Positions 1-9,123 of a DNA stretch of 64,000 nucleotides are shown here, piece by piece. The stretch's first letter is position 1, and each line of letters starts with the position of its first letter. The notes under the pieces are model-generated. The model searched no databases, was not told the origin of the DNA, and worked only from the letters and a program-made list of their open reading frames with translations. This DNA comes from Rhodoferax sp. GW822-FHT02A01. Its GTDB lineage: Bacteria; Pseudomonadota; Gammaproteobacteria; Burkholderiales; Burkholderiaceae_C. The stretch covers positions 930,001-994,000 of the forward strand of contig NZ_CP152376.1 in the NCBI RefSeq assembly GCF_038784515.1. The letters run 5' to 3'. A program made the translations under genes and the position numbers.

Positions 1-342
1 TGGCTGCTGGAGAACAGCCATTCTTTCAGCCGCTGGCTTATTGACCAGTTGAACGCACGTCTGGGCTACTACGTTGCCATGGTGGAGGGCCTACGATTAG
101 GGGATGTGAACACCAGAGTTGCTTACTGTCTTGCTGAACTCTTCAACCCCCAACTGTATCCCAATACCAAAGCCAGAATCGATATCTCCCAAGAGGAGAT
201 TGGCCGTCTCACCGGAATGGCGCGCCAGACCGCTTACCGCGCCTTGCATGAGCTGGAAAAGGTGGGGCTGATTCAAGTAGAGTACGGATCAATTGAAATA
301 CTAGACCTGGACAGGCTGAAGCGCTACGCACTGGGTGCGTAA
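1..342 (+). CDS. Crp/Fnr-type regulator, C-terminal part (5' end outside window)
   Basis: The frame is already open at base 1, so this is the C-terminal part of a longer protein. What is visible is a helical linker followed by a winged helix-turn-helix: an ISQEEIGRLTGMARQTAY stretch matches the recognition region of Crp/Fnr-family factors, followed by a short wing and the C-terminus. The cyclic-nucleotide-binding-like sensor domain would lie upstream of the window. It is followed after 6 bases by the MaoC gene, so the two are probably co-transcribed. The family assignment is good for the DNA-binding domain; the effector cannot be told. An internal TTG at 49 could be read as a start but would leave only the DNA-binding half. 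Confidence 0.75.
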   Translation, partial: WLLENSHSFSRWLIDQLNARLGYYVAMVEGLRLGDVNTRVAYCLAELFNPQLYPNTKARIDISQEEIGRLTGMARQTAYRALHELEKVGLIQVEYGSIEILDLDRLKRYALGA

Positions 343-348
343 ACGGCG

Positions 349-783
349 ATGACTGAAATACCCCACTCGTTGGTCATGGTTGGAGAAAAGTTTTCGACAC
401 GTCACACCTTCAATGAGGAACAGGTCCGTGCATTTGCCGTGCAGGCCGGCGACACCAACCCATTGCACCATGATTCTGCGGTTGCTGCGAAAAGCCGATA
501 CAAGCAACTGATTGTCAGTGGTACACACACCACCGCGCTCATTTTGGGACTAACCGCATCGCACTTTTCCAAAAACCATTCGGTAATAGGAATTTCTTTT
601 TCCGTCGAGTTCCGTAAGGCCGTATTTGCAGACGCCGCTGTGCGGATCGAATGGGAAGTGGTAGCCACTTCAAAGACCGGCAACAACGCACAAAGGGTGA
701 AACTGCTAGGTGGCATGTATGACGCGGATGGTAATCTGTGCGTACAAGCGACAGGTACTGTGCGAGTCAGCTTGTCCATCTGA
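349..783 (+). CDS. MaoC-like (R)-specific enoyl-CoA hydratase / hot-dog dehydratase
   Basis: A 144-residue single hot-dog-fold protein. The hydratase-2 motif is present as AGDTNPLHHD, with the expected catalytic Asp (about residue 35) and His (about 40). The family adds water to trans-2-enoyl-CoA giving (R)-3-hydroxyacyl-CoA, or acts on related short acyl-CoA thioesters. Length is normal for a single-domain MaoC protein. It starts 6 bases after the Crp-like gene. The substrate is unknown. A T-run follows the stop at about 794, but I see no convincing stem in front of it. Confidence 0.75.
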   Translation: MTEIPHSLVMVGEKFSTRHTFNEEQVRAFAVQAGDTNPLHHDSAVAAKSRYKQLIVSGTHTTALILGLTASHFSKNHSVIGISFSVEFRKAVFADAAVRIEWEVVATSKTGNNAQRVKLLGGMYDADGNLCVQATGTVRVSLSI

Positions 784-1168
784 GCGTAGCGTTTTTTTGT
801 CTGCTGTCAGGTCTTCTGAGCATTAGCGTGCGCGTGACTTCTGTCACACATCTCCACTGCCAATGCGGTCGCCTCGCCGCCACAAATTCACAAGCTCGCG
901 ACTCCGCGCTGTAAGCCGTACCTTTTCAGTTCCCCCAGGGGGGTAACGACGATACGGGAATCAAAAGCCTCAATCGGATTTACTCTTCTGCATTGTGATC
1001 AGACGCGTGCCCCGATAGCATTTACTAATGGCCGATGGAATTCAACAAGTAAGACCGACTAGCAATTCGGTGTCGCTAGAGCCAACGTTACGCGAGACAC
1101 ACAAATTCACACCGAGCGCGCTCTTGACTATGGTGTACTCTGGCTTTGGGTTCGGATCTTGAAGTGCA
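784..1168. other. non-coding stretch, no gene seen
   Basis: This 385-base interval holds no frame with protein-like composition on either strand. A T-run lies at about 792-799 just past the MaoC stop, and a C5-A-G6 run at about 933-944 could form a tight hairpin. Because the Rieske gene to the right lacks its C-terminal two thirds, this interval may hold its eroded remains, but I could not align any of it to a Rieske oxygenase C-terminus by eye. Confidence 0.5.
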
Positions 1169-1588
1169 TTAAATGGCTGCAGAAGTTGGATCTCCATCAC
1201 CCACCCAGACCCAAATAAGGGAATCCCTTTCAATGACGGCATAAACCCGTGCACTGTCCATACTTGGTGAGCCCGACTTGCCAGATATTTCGATCAGATG
1301 GCCACGAGGACAAAATTTGAAGCCATGGTAGGGGCACACGATGTTGTCACCATCGACACGTCCTCCGGACAATAGTGCCCAGCGATGTGGGCACCGATCT
1401 TCCAATGCAACTGGAGCCCCGTCCTTTTTGCGGTAGAGCACAACTGGTTCGCTCATCACCGAAACTCCTAGTGGCTTATGAGGCTCCAATTGATGGGATT
1501 GTGCAGCAATATGCCACTGCCCAATCGCTACTGCGGCCGTTGGCAGTGCCGGCTCAAAGTCTGTTTGCATTTTCAAATCCTGACTCAT
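1169..1588 (-). pseudogene. truncated Rieske [2Fe-2S] oxygenase alpha subunit (N-terminal domain only)
   Basis: A 139-residue product carrying a Rieske centre: CPHR near residue 68 and CPYHG near residue 88, i.e. C-x-H and C-x2-H ligand pairs at normal spacing. The surroundings (PVVLYR, ALEDRCPHR, GRVDGDNIVCPYHGFKF, LIWVWVG) resemble VanA-like aromatic ring-hydroxylating or demethylating oxygenases. Those are about 340-360 residues, with a C-terminal non-haem iron domain absent here; the frame stops directly after the Rieske domain. Its ATG overlaps the stop of the upstream oxidoreductase pseudogene by ATGA, so they were one operon. I read it as a truncated remnant. A stand-alone Rieske ferredoxin is the alternative, but the extended oxygenase-type N-terminus argues against that. 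Confidence 0.65.
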
Positions 1589-2597
1589 TGCACAGCACCG
1601 TTCAAATGCTGTGGGTAACGCACCGGCACCGTCTCACCCGACTTTTCGCTCTCATGAATGGCCTGTGCTACCGCCAGTGATTTCAGACCCGCCTCGCCGT
1701 CGGCCATGTCAGTAGGTTCGCCGCGTAGCGCCTGGTGAAATTGCATCAACAAATCGGTATAGAGATTTCTGTCCTGCATCTGCTTGACCTCGTCGCCTTG
1801 CGCTGACATCATCTCCAGAGTCCCTGGAGCACCCTGATCCAACATGGATACGCCTTTGCGCGTTGCTTGGGTGCCCAGCATTTCAATGTCTTTCTCACCA
1901 AAGGACGTGGCAAAGCCCTGGTGGGTAAAAGCGGTGACCCCGCTCGGAAAGCGCCAGGGCGACAGAGCGTTGTCTTCGAGTCCTTCACCCATGCCGGCAT
2001 TGCTGGTAAAGCCGTCACCTGCTCGGGGTACTCACCCAATATCAAGGCCAGCGAATCCACGTTTTGCCCCCCAATGTCCAACACCGCCCCACCGCCTGCC
2101 TCCTTGTCCTTGAGCCGCCAGCCTTGCAAAGGCTGCGGTAAAGACACGGAGTGATTTAACCGGACGGAGATCAGTTTTCCGAGCTTTCCATTGCGCACGG
2201 CTTCGCGCATCAAACGGTGAGCCTGGTTGTGGCGCAAAAGAAAGTTGCAGCCCATGGTGACGCCGGCATTCTTGCAAGCGTTGACCATGCATTGGGCGGA
2301 CGCAAGGTCAATCGCCAGCGACTTTTCGCACAACACATGCAAGCCACAAGCGGCCGCATGTACAACGGACGCTTCGTGCTTTTCATTGGTGGTGGAGATG
2401 TAGACGGCTTGCACCCCGAGGTCCTTTAGCTGGCCTTCGTCCGTCAACGCGTGGGCAATGCCGTGCTTGTCCGCAAACGCCCTCGCACGACTGGCCTCAC
2501 CCGGAACCATGGCTACGATTTCATCGCCCATGCTTCAGACTGCCTCCACCATCCATTGGCTGGCAATATTGCTTGCCCCGCCAAAAGCCCAACGCAT
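1585..2597 (-). pseudogene. Gfo/Idh/MocA-family oxidoreductase, broken by a nonsense codon and a frameshift
   Basis: Read on the minus strand from the ATG at 2597, the protein begins MRWAFGGASNIASQW, a proper Rossmann N-terminus, then meets an in-frame TGA at 2537-2535. The same frame continues with a normal NAD-binding domain, including HVLCEKSLA (the EKP-type motif) and an AGGGAVLDIGGQ segment. A second lesion is a probable one-base deletion in the A-run at 2008-2010 (T-run on the coding strand). Restoring one base joins EQVTA to the downstream frame as FTSNAGMGEGLEDN and continues to the stop at 1585. The intact protein would be about 337 residues, typical for the family. It lies divergent from the LacI gene with an operator between them, so it was probably part of that regulon. 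Two independent lesions make sequencing error an unlikely full explanation. Confidence 0.85.
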
Positions 2598-2663
2598 AGA
2601 TTCCCTTTCGAAACAAGACAAGTCGCTGTCAAGCCTTACCCTCAAAAACCACGACCACGCTAT

Positions 2664-2681
2664 ACTGCACCCGGTTGCAGT
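2664..2681. promoter_or_regulatory. LacI-type operator, site 1 (in front of lacI)
   Basis: The 18-mer ACTGCACCCGGTTGCAGT is a near-perfect palindrome (16 of 18 positions symmetrical) centred on CCGG, as LacI-family operators are centred on CG. It lies between the divergent oxidoreductase pseudogene (ATG at 2597) and the LacI gene (ATG at 2776). The identical 18-mer recurs at 17517-17534 and variants lie at 14341 and 17887. Autoregulation by the LacI protein is inferred. Confidence 0.75.
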
Positions 2682-2725
2682 GCATTTTACAACCGTCGCA
2701 AATCTGTTTTCAATTTAAATTATTA

Positions 2726-2744
2726 AACGAAAATACATTTCGTT
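2726..2744. promoter_or_regulatory. AACGAAA-N5-TTTCGTT inverted repeat in lacI leader
   Basis: A perfect 7-5-7 inverted repeat ends about 31 bases before the lacI ATG. It differs from the ACTGCA-type operator, so it may bind a second factor. GAAA-N5-TTTC arms resemble sites of RpiR-family regulators, and an RpiR gene lies just downstream at 3862. That link is inference only. Confidence 0.45.
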
Positions 2745-2775
2745 CTTTTGCTCAGCTTTCTTTCCAAGAGTACCT

Positions 2776-3798
2776 ATGAAAATCCAGGCTTCAACGAACA
2801 GAAAGGTCACGGCCAGCGATGTCGCCGCGCTAGCCGGTGTTTCAAAGTGGACTGTTTCGCGCGCCTTCACCGAAGGCGCTCAAGTGGCTCCTGAGGTACG
2901 GGAAAGAGTCAAGAAAATCTCAGCGGAACTGGGCTACAGCCCCAACCTGCTCGCCCGCAGCCTGTCCACCCGCAAGACCCACATCATTGGACTGGTGATG
3001 GACGAATTGGGTAATCCCAACCAGCTCAAACTCCTCAATGAGGTGACGCGACAACTGCAACTCAAGTCCTACAGCTCGCTGCTACTCAACCTCAGTTCCG
3101 AATACAGCCCGGCCAATGCGCTCACGCTGGCAGATCAGCTGCAGGTTGACGGTCTGTTGTTTCTGGGCACGACACTGACCCACGAGTTGATCAATCTGGC
3201 GCAGAACATCAAGCACATACCCTTGGTGGTCATGTTTCGTAACAGCGGCAATGCGGGAATCCCCTTTGTCAGCACAGATGGCTTTCAGGCTGGGCGTGAA
3301 ATTGCGGAACTCTTTGTGGAGAGTGGCTACCGAAGTATTGGCTACATGGCTGGCCCCACATCAGAAAGCACAGAGCTCAGGCGCTTTGAGGGCTTCAAGG
3401 AAGGCCTGCTGGAGAAAGGCATCACGCTGTCAACCGTACTGAATACAGGGCATTACCAGCGCAGCGAAGGCATGCAATCGCTCATGAAATATCTGGAGTC
3501 GACCCCCAGGGACAGACGCATTGAAGCAATGTTCTGCGAAAACGATATTTTGGCTATCGGTGCCATGGACGCTTTGCTCGCGTGTCACGCCACTGGAAAG
3601 ATAGCAATTGTTGGTTTCGACGATATTGAATTGGCGTCTTCTCCTGCCTATGAGCTCACCACTTTCAGGCAGCCCATGGAATTTCTGGTGGGAGAGGCAA
3701 TCAATCGCTTGCTTGATACCTCTGGTGATGAACGTAAGTCGCTTCTGTCCCCTGGAGCACTTATATTGCGGGCGAGCCATAAACGCAAAGCAGCTTGA
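2776..3798 (+). CDS. LacI-family transcriptional regulator
   Basis: A 340-residue protein of normal LacI length. The N-terminal helix-turn-helix reads VTASDVAALAGVSKWTVSRAF (about residues 11-31), followed by the hinge region (LGYSPNLLARSLSTRKT). A periplasmic-binding-protein-like sensor domain fills the rest, with the C-terminal signature AIVGFDDIELASSPAYELTT. It should repress transport and catabolic genes until a sugar or polyol binds. The four matching operators at 2664, 14341, 17517 and 17887 place itself, the Gfo/Idh dehydrogenase, the ABC binding protein and the IolE-like gene under one control. The effector is probably inositol-related, judged from the genes, not from the sensor sequence. 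Convergent with the RpiR gene. Confidence 0.85.
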   Translation: MKIQASTNRKVTASDVAALAGVSKWTVSRAFTEGAQVAPEVRERVKKISAELGYSPNLLARSLSTRKTHIIGLVMDELGNPNQLKLLNEVTRQLQLKSYSSLLLNLSSEYSPANALTLADQLQVDGLLFLGTTLTHELINLAQNIKHIPLVVMFRNSGNAGIPFVSTDGFQAGREIAELFVESGYRSIGYMAGPTSESTELRRFEGFKEGLLEKGITLSTVLNTGHYQRSEGMQSLMKYLESTPRDRRIEAMFCENDILAIGAMDALLACHATGKIAIVGFDDIELASSPAYELTTFRQPMEFLVGEAINRLLDTSGDERKSLLSPGALILRASHKRKAA

Positions 3799-3861
3799 TC
3801 AGGTATCCCGGGCGCCGTATCAGTTCATGTGCCCTGCACGTGATCCTGCATAATTCAGTTA

Positions 3862-4716
3862 CTAAGGGGACGTCTTGGATAATTCCAGGGAGTAGGCCAA
3901 TGAAACAAAAAGGCTCTGCGCTAGGCCCATGGCATTGCAGAGCGAGCGAAAACCAAAGCTTGTTGTCTCGTGCACCACCAACGCTACACTTGCAAGCTGC
4001 GCCAATGGACTAAGCCCACTGTCTGTAATTACGATGAGATGAGCCCCGCGTTCAATCGCGTTGCGTGCCACCGCCAGGGTTTCTTCTGCGTAAGGCAGAA
4101 ACGAGATGGCCAAAATCACATCATTCTTGCGCACCGAATGCATCTGGCCCATGTGCATGCTGGACTTCGTATCGACCAACATCACTCGCTTGTCGGTGTG
4201 CTGCAATGCGTATTCCAAATATGCGGCAATAGGGAATGAACGGTGCGAAGCTGCAATCCAAACACAGTCCGTTTTGGAAAGCAGTTCCACTGCATTCTGA
4301 AAAGTGGACAAATTCATACTGTCCTGCAGATCTCGCATGCCCGAGATGCTCTGCTCCAGAAAATCCTTGGCAACTTCAACAGTTGACGGGATGTGATTTG
4401 CCGATGTAATCGAGTTGCGGATCCGTGCCGTGTAACAGCCCTCAGGCGACAGTTGCTTGTAAAGATTCTCCCGGAACATAGCCTGCAATTCGCTAAAGCC
4501 TGAAAAGCCAAAGCGCTTGGAGAAGCGCACGATAGCAGAAGGTTGAACTCCGCATTGCTGTGCGAATTCTCGGATGCCCTCGATGCCTATGCGATCCCGA
4601 TTTTTTTCAACATATCTGGCTATGGCCTGCAGCTGATTGCTCAGGGATTCGTACGCCAGCGATATTCGCCGGATCGTCTCATCAACGGTAGGCTGTGGGC
4701 TGGCTGCAGTTTTCAT
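3862..4716 (-). CDS. RpiR-family regulator (HTH_6 plus SIS domain), IolR-like
   Basis: A 284-residue protein from the ATG at 4716 (MKTAASPQ); a TTG at 4740 in the same frame is less likely. The N-terminal HTH_6 domain contains IREFAQQCGVQPSAIVRFSKRFGFSGFSELQ, a hallmark of the RpiR family. The C-terminal half is a SIS sugar-phosphate-binding fold (DCVWIAASHRSFPIAAYLEYAL, then MLVDTKSSMH and VILAISFLPYAEE). It is the last gene of the minus-strand inositol series, separated from iolA by 63 bases. RpiR-type IolR proteins repress inositol catabolism in several proteobacteria, sensing a phosphorylated intermediate made by IolC. That role here is inferred from position. Confidence 0.8.
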   Translation of the reverse strand: MKTAASPQPTVDETIRRISLAYESLSNQLQAIARYVEKNRDRIGIEGIREFAQQCGVQPSAIVRFSKRFGFSGFSELQAMFRENLYKQLSPEGCYTARIRNSITSANHIPSTVEVAKDFLEQSISGMRDLQDSMNLSTFQNAVELLSKTDCVWIAASHRSFPIAAYLEYALQHTDKRVMLVDTKSSMHMGQMHSVRKNDVILAISFLPYAEETLAVARNAIERGAHLIVITDSGLSPLAQLASVALVVHETTSFGFRSLCNAMGLAQSLFVSLAYSLELSKTSP

Positions 4717-4779
4717 GATTTCAATGTAACAACTGCTCAATGTCCATCGCCTTTGGCCGGATATGCGCGGATAGCTTGC

Positions 4780-6303
4780 CTATTTGGCCGTGGGCATCAC
4801 AAATTCGGCGCCCTTGCCAATGCTCTCGGGCCAGCGCTGCATGATGCTCTTTTGCTTGGTGTAGAAGCGCACGCCCTCTTCGCCGTAGGCATGCATGTCG
4901 CCAAACAGGCTCTTCTTCCAGCCGCCAAAGCCGTGCCAGGCCATGGGCACGGGGATGGGCACGTTGATGCCCACCATGCCCACTTGGATGCGGCGGCTGA
5001 ATTCGCGTGCCACGTTGCCGTCGCGGGTGAAGCAGGAGACACCGTTGCCGAACTCATGCGCGTTGATCAGGTTCACCGCCTGGGCCAGGTCTTTCACATG
5101 CACGCAGGACAGCACCGGGCCGAAGATCTCCTCCTTGTAGATCTTCATCTCGGGCGTAACGTTGTCAAACAGCGTGCCCCCCATCCAGAAGCCGTTGTCA
5201 CAACCGGCGCCAGCAGCCTTGCCACTGAAGGTGCGGCCATCGTGCAAAAGCGTAGCGCCTTCCTTCACACCTTGTTCGATGTAGCCGGTGATGCGCGCGT
5301 GCGCGGCCTGGGTCACGATGGGGCCCATCTCGGCAGCGAGGTTCATGCCGTCCAGCACCTTCAGGGACTTGGTGCGCTCCAGCAGTTTGGGGATCAGGCG
5401 ATCACCCACATCCCCTACCAATACGGCCACGCTGATGGCCATGCAGCGTTCGCCAGCCGAGCCATAGCCCGCGCCCACCAGGGCGTCCACGGCTTGATCA
5501 ATGTCGGCATCGGGCATCACCACCATATGGTTCTTGGCACCGCCCAGGGCCTGCACGCGTTTGCCATGGCGCGCGCCGGTTTCATAGATGTGATTGGCAA
5601 TCGGTGTGGAGCCCACGAAGCTGATGGCCTTCACATCGGGGTGTTCCAGCAATGCGTCCACGGCTTCCTTGTCGCCCTGCACCACGTTGAACACGCCATC
5701 GGGCAGACCGGCTTGCTTGAACAGGTCGGCAATCAGCAGGCTGGGGCTGGGGTCCAGCGGACTGGGCTTCAAGACAAAGGTGTTGCCTGCGGCAATCGCC
5801 ACCGGGAACATCCACATGGGCACCATCACGGGGAAGTTGAACGGCGTGATGCCGGCCACCACGCCCAGGGGCTGGCGCAGTGTCCAGTTGTCGATGCCGG
5901 TGGAAACCTGGTCGGTGAAGTCGCCCTTGAGCAGTTGCGCAATGCCGCAGGAAAACTCGACGATGTCGATGCCGCGCGAGACTTCACCCTGCGCATCGGT
6001 AAACACCTTGCCATGTTCGGCGGTGATCACGCGGGCTAGTTCGTCCTTCCGGGCATTGAGCAGCTCCAGGAACTTGAACATGATGCGCGCGCGCCGGATG
6101 GGTGGCGTGTCGGCCCAGGCAGGGAATGCCGCGTTGGCAGAGGCCACGGCAGCGGCTACGTCGTCCGCGTTACCGAGGCGCACCTGGCGTGCCACCTGCC
6201 CGGTGGCGGGGTTGTAGACGGGTTGTGTGCGTGTGCTGGTGCCCGCGGTGCGTGCACCTTGGATGTACTGCGCAACTTCGGTGGAATCGGTATAGGGTGT
6301 CAT
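4780..6303 (-). CDS. iolA: (methyl)malonate-semialdehyde dehydrogenase (CoA-acylating)
   Basis: A 507-residue aldehyde dehydrogenase of the MmsA/IolA type. Visible motifs are the cofactor segment [16 protein letters not shown], the [16 protein letters not shown] segment in which the usual general-base Glu is replaced as in CoA-acylating members, and the nucleophile Cys in [11 protein letters not shown]. The C-terminal [25 protein letters not shown] is characteristic of this subgroup. It turns malonate semialdehyde (last product of the inositol route) into acetyl-CoA and CO2 with NAD+ and CoA; the same enzyme serves valine breakdown through methylmalonate semialdehyde. It ends the iol series, 54 bases after iolB. 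A long open frame on the opposite strand is a codon-bias shadow. Confidence 0.93.
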   Translation of the reverse strand: MTPYTDSTEVAQYIQGARTAGTSTRTQPVYNPATGQVARQVRLGNADDVAAAVASANAAFPAWADTPPIRRARIMFKFLELLNARKDELARVITAEHGKVFTDAQGEVSRGIDIVEFSCGIAQLLKGDFTDQVSTGIDNWTLRQPLGVVAGITPFNFPVMVPMWMFPVAIAAGNTFVLKPSPLDPSPSLLIADLFKQAGLPDGVFNVVQGDKEAVDALLEHPDVKAISFVGSTPIANHIYETGARHGKRVQALGGAKNHMVVMPDADIDQAVDALVGAGYGSAGERCMAISVAVLVGDVGDRLIPKLLERTKSLKVLDGMNLAAEMGPIVTQAAHARITGYIEQGVKEGATLLHDGRTFSGKAAGAGCDNGFWMGGTLFDNVTPEMKIYKEEIFGPVLSCVHVKDLAQAVNLINAHEFGNGVSCFTRDGNVAREFSRRIQVGMVGINVPIPVPMAWHGFGGWKKSLFGDMHAYGEEGVRFYTKQKSIMQRWPESIGKGAEFVMPTAK

Positions 6304-6357
6304 GGGGTGCTTTGGTAAGGGGGTTGGGAAGTTGCGGGGAAGCCGGGGGACAGGAGG

Positions 6358-7179
6358 TCAGGGGGTCGCCAGCATCCACTCGTGCGCCGGGTCGTTCTTG
6401 AACACCCAGAAGCGGTTCGGACCCGCCATCACATTGAGGTAATACAGATCGTAGCCATGGGGTGCGACCACCGGGTGATAGCCGCGCGGCACCATCACTA
6501 CGTCGTGGTTCTCGACCGCACAGGCTTCGTCCAGGCTGCGGTCATCGGTGTAGACGCGCTGGAAGGCGAAGCCTTGCGGCGGATTGAGGCGGTGGTAGTA
6601 GGTTTCCTCCAGCAGCGTCTCGGTCGGCGGCGTTTCCTGATCGTGCTTGTGCGGCGGGTAGCTGGAGCTGTGGCTGCTGGGCGTGATGACTTCCACCACC
6701 AGCAGATGGGCTGCGCGCGGGTCGTCGTGCGGCAGGATGTCGCACACATAGCGTGTGTTCGTGCCCTTGCCGCGCACGCTGCGGCGCATGCTGGCCGGGT
6801 CAATCACGCTCACGCTGCGCGTGGCATCGTCACAGGGCGCGGTGCACAGGGCCACTTCGGCCAGATGGCCAGCGCCGGCCGCGTTGCGCACCACCACGGT
6901 CTTGCCGGAGGGCACGTACACGGCTGCGGGCGAGACCTCTTCGAACACCGTGGCGCGCTGGCCCAGGTTGGCAAACACCTGGCCGTCCACTTCCACATCG
7001 ACGGTGCCGGTGAGCACCACCAGGCACAGTTCGCGGGTACCGGTCTGCACTGTCTCGGTTTCACCAGCAGCCAGACGCACGGCCCGAAAGCCCACATGCT
7101 TCCAGCCCGCGCGCTCGGGCGTGACGTTGACGATTTCGCGGCCTTCTGAGGCGGCCTTGGCAAGTAGGGGACTGACCAT
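6358..7179 (-). CDS. iolB: 5-deoxy-glucuronate isomerase
   Basis: A 273-residue bicupin of the IolB/KduI type. It interconverts 5-deoxy-D-glucuronate and 5-dehydro-2-deoxy-D-gluconate, the step between IolD and IolC. Family signatures are visible: HTHNTRYVC-like region (KGTNTRYVCDILPHDDPRA), SYPPHKHDQ with metal-binding His residues, ETYYHRLNPPQGFAFQRVY, and MVPRGYHPVVAPHGYDLYYLNVMAGP near the C-terminus. The order iolD-iolB-iolA on the same strand supports the call. Start at the ATG at 7179. Confidence 0.93.
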   Translation of the reverse strand: MVSPLLAKAASEGREIVNVTPERAGWKHVGFRAVRLAAGETETVQTGTRELCLVVLTGTVDVEVDGQVFANLGQRATVFEEVSPAAVYVPSGKTVVVRNAAGAGHLAEVALCTAPCDDATRSVSVIDPASMRRSVRGKGTNTRYVCDILPHDDPRAAHLLVVEVITPSSHSSSYPPHKHDQETPPTETLLEETYYHRLNPPQGFAFQRVYTDDRSLDEACAVENHDVVMVPRGYHPVVAPHGYDLYYLNVMAGPNRFWVFKNDPAHEWMLATP

Positions 7180-7230
7180 AGAAATAACTTATGAAGTTGT
7201 TAAATGCATTGAAGTCAAAATCGATGAACT

Positions 7231-9102
7231 TCAAACCCGCTGATCCTGCTTGGCCACTAGGTACACAGCATAGGCCTCGCCAACTTCTGGGCGCTGCGAC
7301 ACTTCCGGAATACCCACTTCCCACCAGCATCCCCCCTCACGGGTGATGCGGGAATGTGTGGTGTCTATCACAAGCACTTGGGTGCGTTGGGCTGCGCGGG
7401 CTTTGACCATGGCATTTTTGAGTTCAGCCACATTCTTCACATGCACCGCGTCTGCTCCCATAGCAGCACCGTGCTTGGCGAAGTCAATGCGGCTGGCCTC
7501 GCCACCTTCTGGGATACAGTCGTCCAACATGTTGTTAAAGCTGGGGCTACCCGTATTGAGTTGCAGGCGTTCGATGCAGCCATAGCCACGGTTATCCAGC
7601 ACAACAATGATCAGTTTCTGGCCCAACAGAACTGAGGTGGCCAGCTCGGAATTCATCATCATGTAGGAGCCGTCGCCCACCATCACAATCACTTCCTGTT
7701 GCGGGCGCGCCATCTTCACGCCGAGCGCACCGGCAATCTCGTAGCCCATGCAGGAGTAGCCGTATTCCATGTGGTAATTGCCCGGCAGGGACGGGCGCCA
7801 GAGCTTGTGCAACTCGGCTGGCAAAGTACCGGCGGCGCAGACTACTACATCGTGTTTTCCGCTATCGCCACCGGCGTCGTTGAGCGAATCGCGCACCGCG
7901 CCCATGACTTCGGCGTCATAGGGTAAGGTACCGGCGGCGGGGATATTGGTGGTGAGCTCGGTGACCTTGTTGACCCAGCCCGCAGCCTCGACCTTGCAGC
8001 GCGTGGTCCAGGCGGAGTCCGCACTCCAGGCACCCAGCGCAGCGGTCAGTTGCTCTAGGCCCACCTTGGCATCGGCCACCAGGGCCGTGCCGCTCCATTT
8101 GCCAGCATCAAAGTGCTGCACATTCAGACTCAGGAGTTTGGCCTTGGAAAACAGGGCGTGCGAGCCCGTAGTGAAGTCTTGTAGGCGGGTACCCACGGCA
8201 AACACTACATCGGCTTCGCGCGCCAGTGCGTTGGCGGCCAGGCCACCATCCACACCAATGCCGCCCAGATTGAGCGAATGGTCCCAGGGCAGGGCGCTTT
8301 TGCCACCATGCGATTCCACAACAGGAATTCCAAAGCGGTCCGCAAAGGCACGCAGTCCATCACAGGCCAGACTGTAAAGCACACCACCGCCGGCCACGAT
8401 CATCGGCCGCTTGGCGGTCTTGAGCAAATTAGCGGCGCGGCCTAGTTCGAAGGCGTCAGCTGGCGGGCGGCGGAAGCGAATGATTTCGAGTTCAAAGAAG
8501 CTGGCCGGGTAATCAAAGGCATGGGCCTGCACATCCTGCGGCAGGGCCAAACAGACCGGGCCGCAATCGGCCGGGTCGGTCATAACTTGAATGGCCCGCG
8601 GCAGGGCCGTCAAGAGCTGTTCGGGGCGGCTGATGCGATCAAAGTAACGGGTGACGGGGCGGAAACAATCGTTGGCCGAGACATCACCCTGCTGAAAGCT
8701 TTCGACCTGCTGCAGTACGGGGTCCGGCGCGCGCGTAGCGAATGTATCGCCTGGCAAGAGCAACACCGGAATGCGATTCACGTGCGCCACAGCGGCAGCA
8801 GTGACCATGTTGGTCGCACCTGGGCCAATGCTGGAGCTGACTGCCATCATGCGTTGGCGCATATGCGCCTTGGCAAAGCCAATGGCCGCATGGGCCATGC
8901 CTTGCTCGTTATGGGCACGAAAAGTTTGCAGACATGCGCGTTCAGCCCAAAGTGCCTCGCCCATACCGGCCACGTTGCCGTGGCCAAAAATGGTGAAGAC
9001 ACCGCCGCAATAAGGTTCTATGCTGCCGCCTTCCATTTCCACGCGCAGTGCGCTCAGGTATTTCACCAGGGCCTGGGCCATGGTCAGTCGGATCGTTGTC
9101 AT
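7231..9102 (-). CDS. iolD: 3D-(3,5/4)-trihydroxycyclohexane-1,2-dione hydrolase (TPP-dependent)
   Basis: A 623-residue thiamine-diphosphate enzyme with the three-domain acetolactate-synthase-like layout. The Pyr domain holds GMAHAAIGFAKAHMRQRM and SSIGPGATNM; the middle domain holds MIVAGGGVLYS; the PP domain holds the TPP motif VGDGSYMMMNSELATS ending in LDNRGYG. It opens the inositol-derived ring dione to 5-deoxy-glucuronate. Length and the C-terminal GCWWEVGIPEVSQRPEV segment are typical for IolD. A weak ribosome site (GAGAAG) precedes the ATG. iolC ends 21 bases upstream of it in the transcript. Confidence 0.93.
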   Translation of the reverse strand: MTTIRLTMAQALVKYLSALRVEMEGGSIEPYCGGVFTIFGHGNVAGMGEALWAERACLQTFRAHNEQGMAHAAIGFAKAHMRQRMMAVSSSIGPGATNMVTAAAVAHVNRIPVLLLPGDTFATRAPDPVLQQVESFQQGDVSANDCFRPVTRYFDRISRPEQLLTALPRAIQVMTDPADCGPVCLALPQDVQAHAFDYPASFFELEIIRFRRPPADAFELGRAANLLKTAKRPMIVAGGGVLYSLACDGLRAFADRFGIPVVESHGGKSALPWDHSLNLGGIGVDGGLAANALAREADVVFAVGTRLQDFTTGSHALFSKAKLLSLNVQHFDAGKWSGTALVADAKVGLEQLTAALGAWSADSAWTTRCKVEAAGWVNKVTELTTNIPAAGTLPYDAEVMGAVRDSLNDAGGDSGKHDVVVCAAGTLPAELHKLWRPSLPGNYHMEYGYSCMGYEIAGALGVKMARPQQEVIVMVGDGSYMMMNSELATSVLLGQKLIIVVLDNRGYGCIERLQLNTGSPSFNNMLDDCIPEGGEASRIDFAKHGAAMGADAVHVKNVAELKNAMVKARAAQRTQVLVIDTTHSRITREGGCWWEVGIPEVSQRPEVGEAYAVYLVAKQDQRV

Positions 9103-9123
9103 TTCACTTCTCAGGCTATGTGT

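Noticed and set aside
4543..6039. Long plus-strand open frame (498 codons) opposite iolA
   Set aside because: It lies antisense to a clear aldehyde dehydrogenase; its His/Gly/Ala-rich product is typical of the complement of GC-rich codons and has no recognisable domain.
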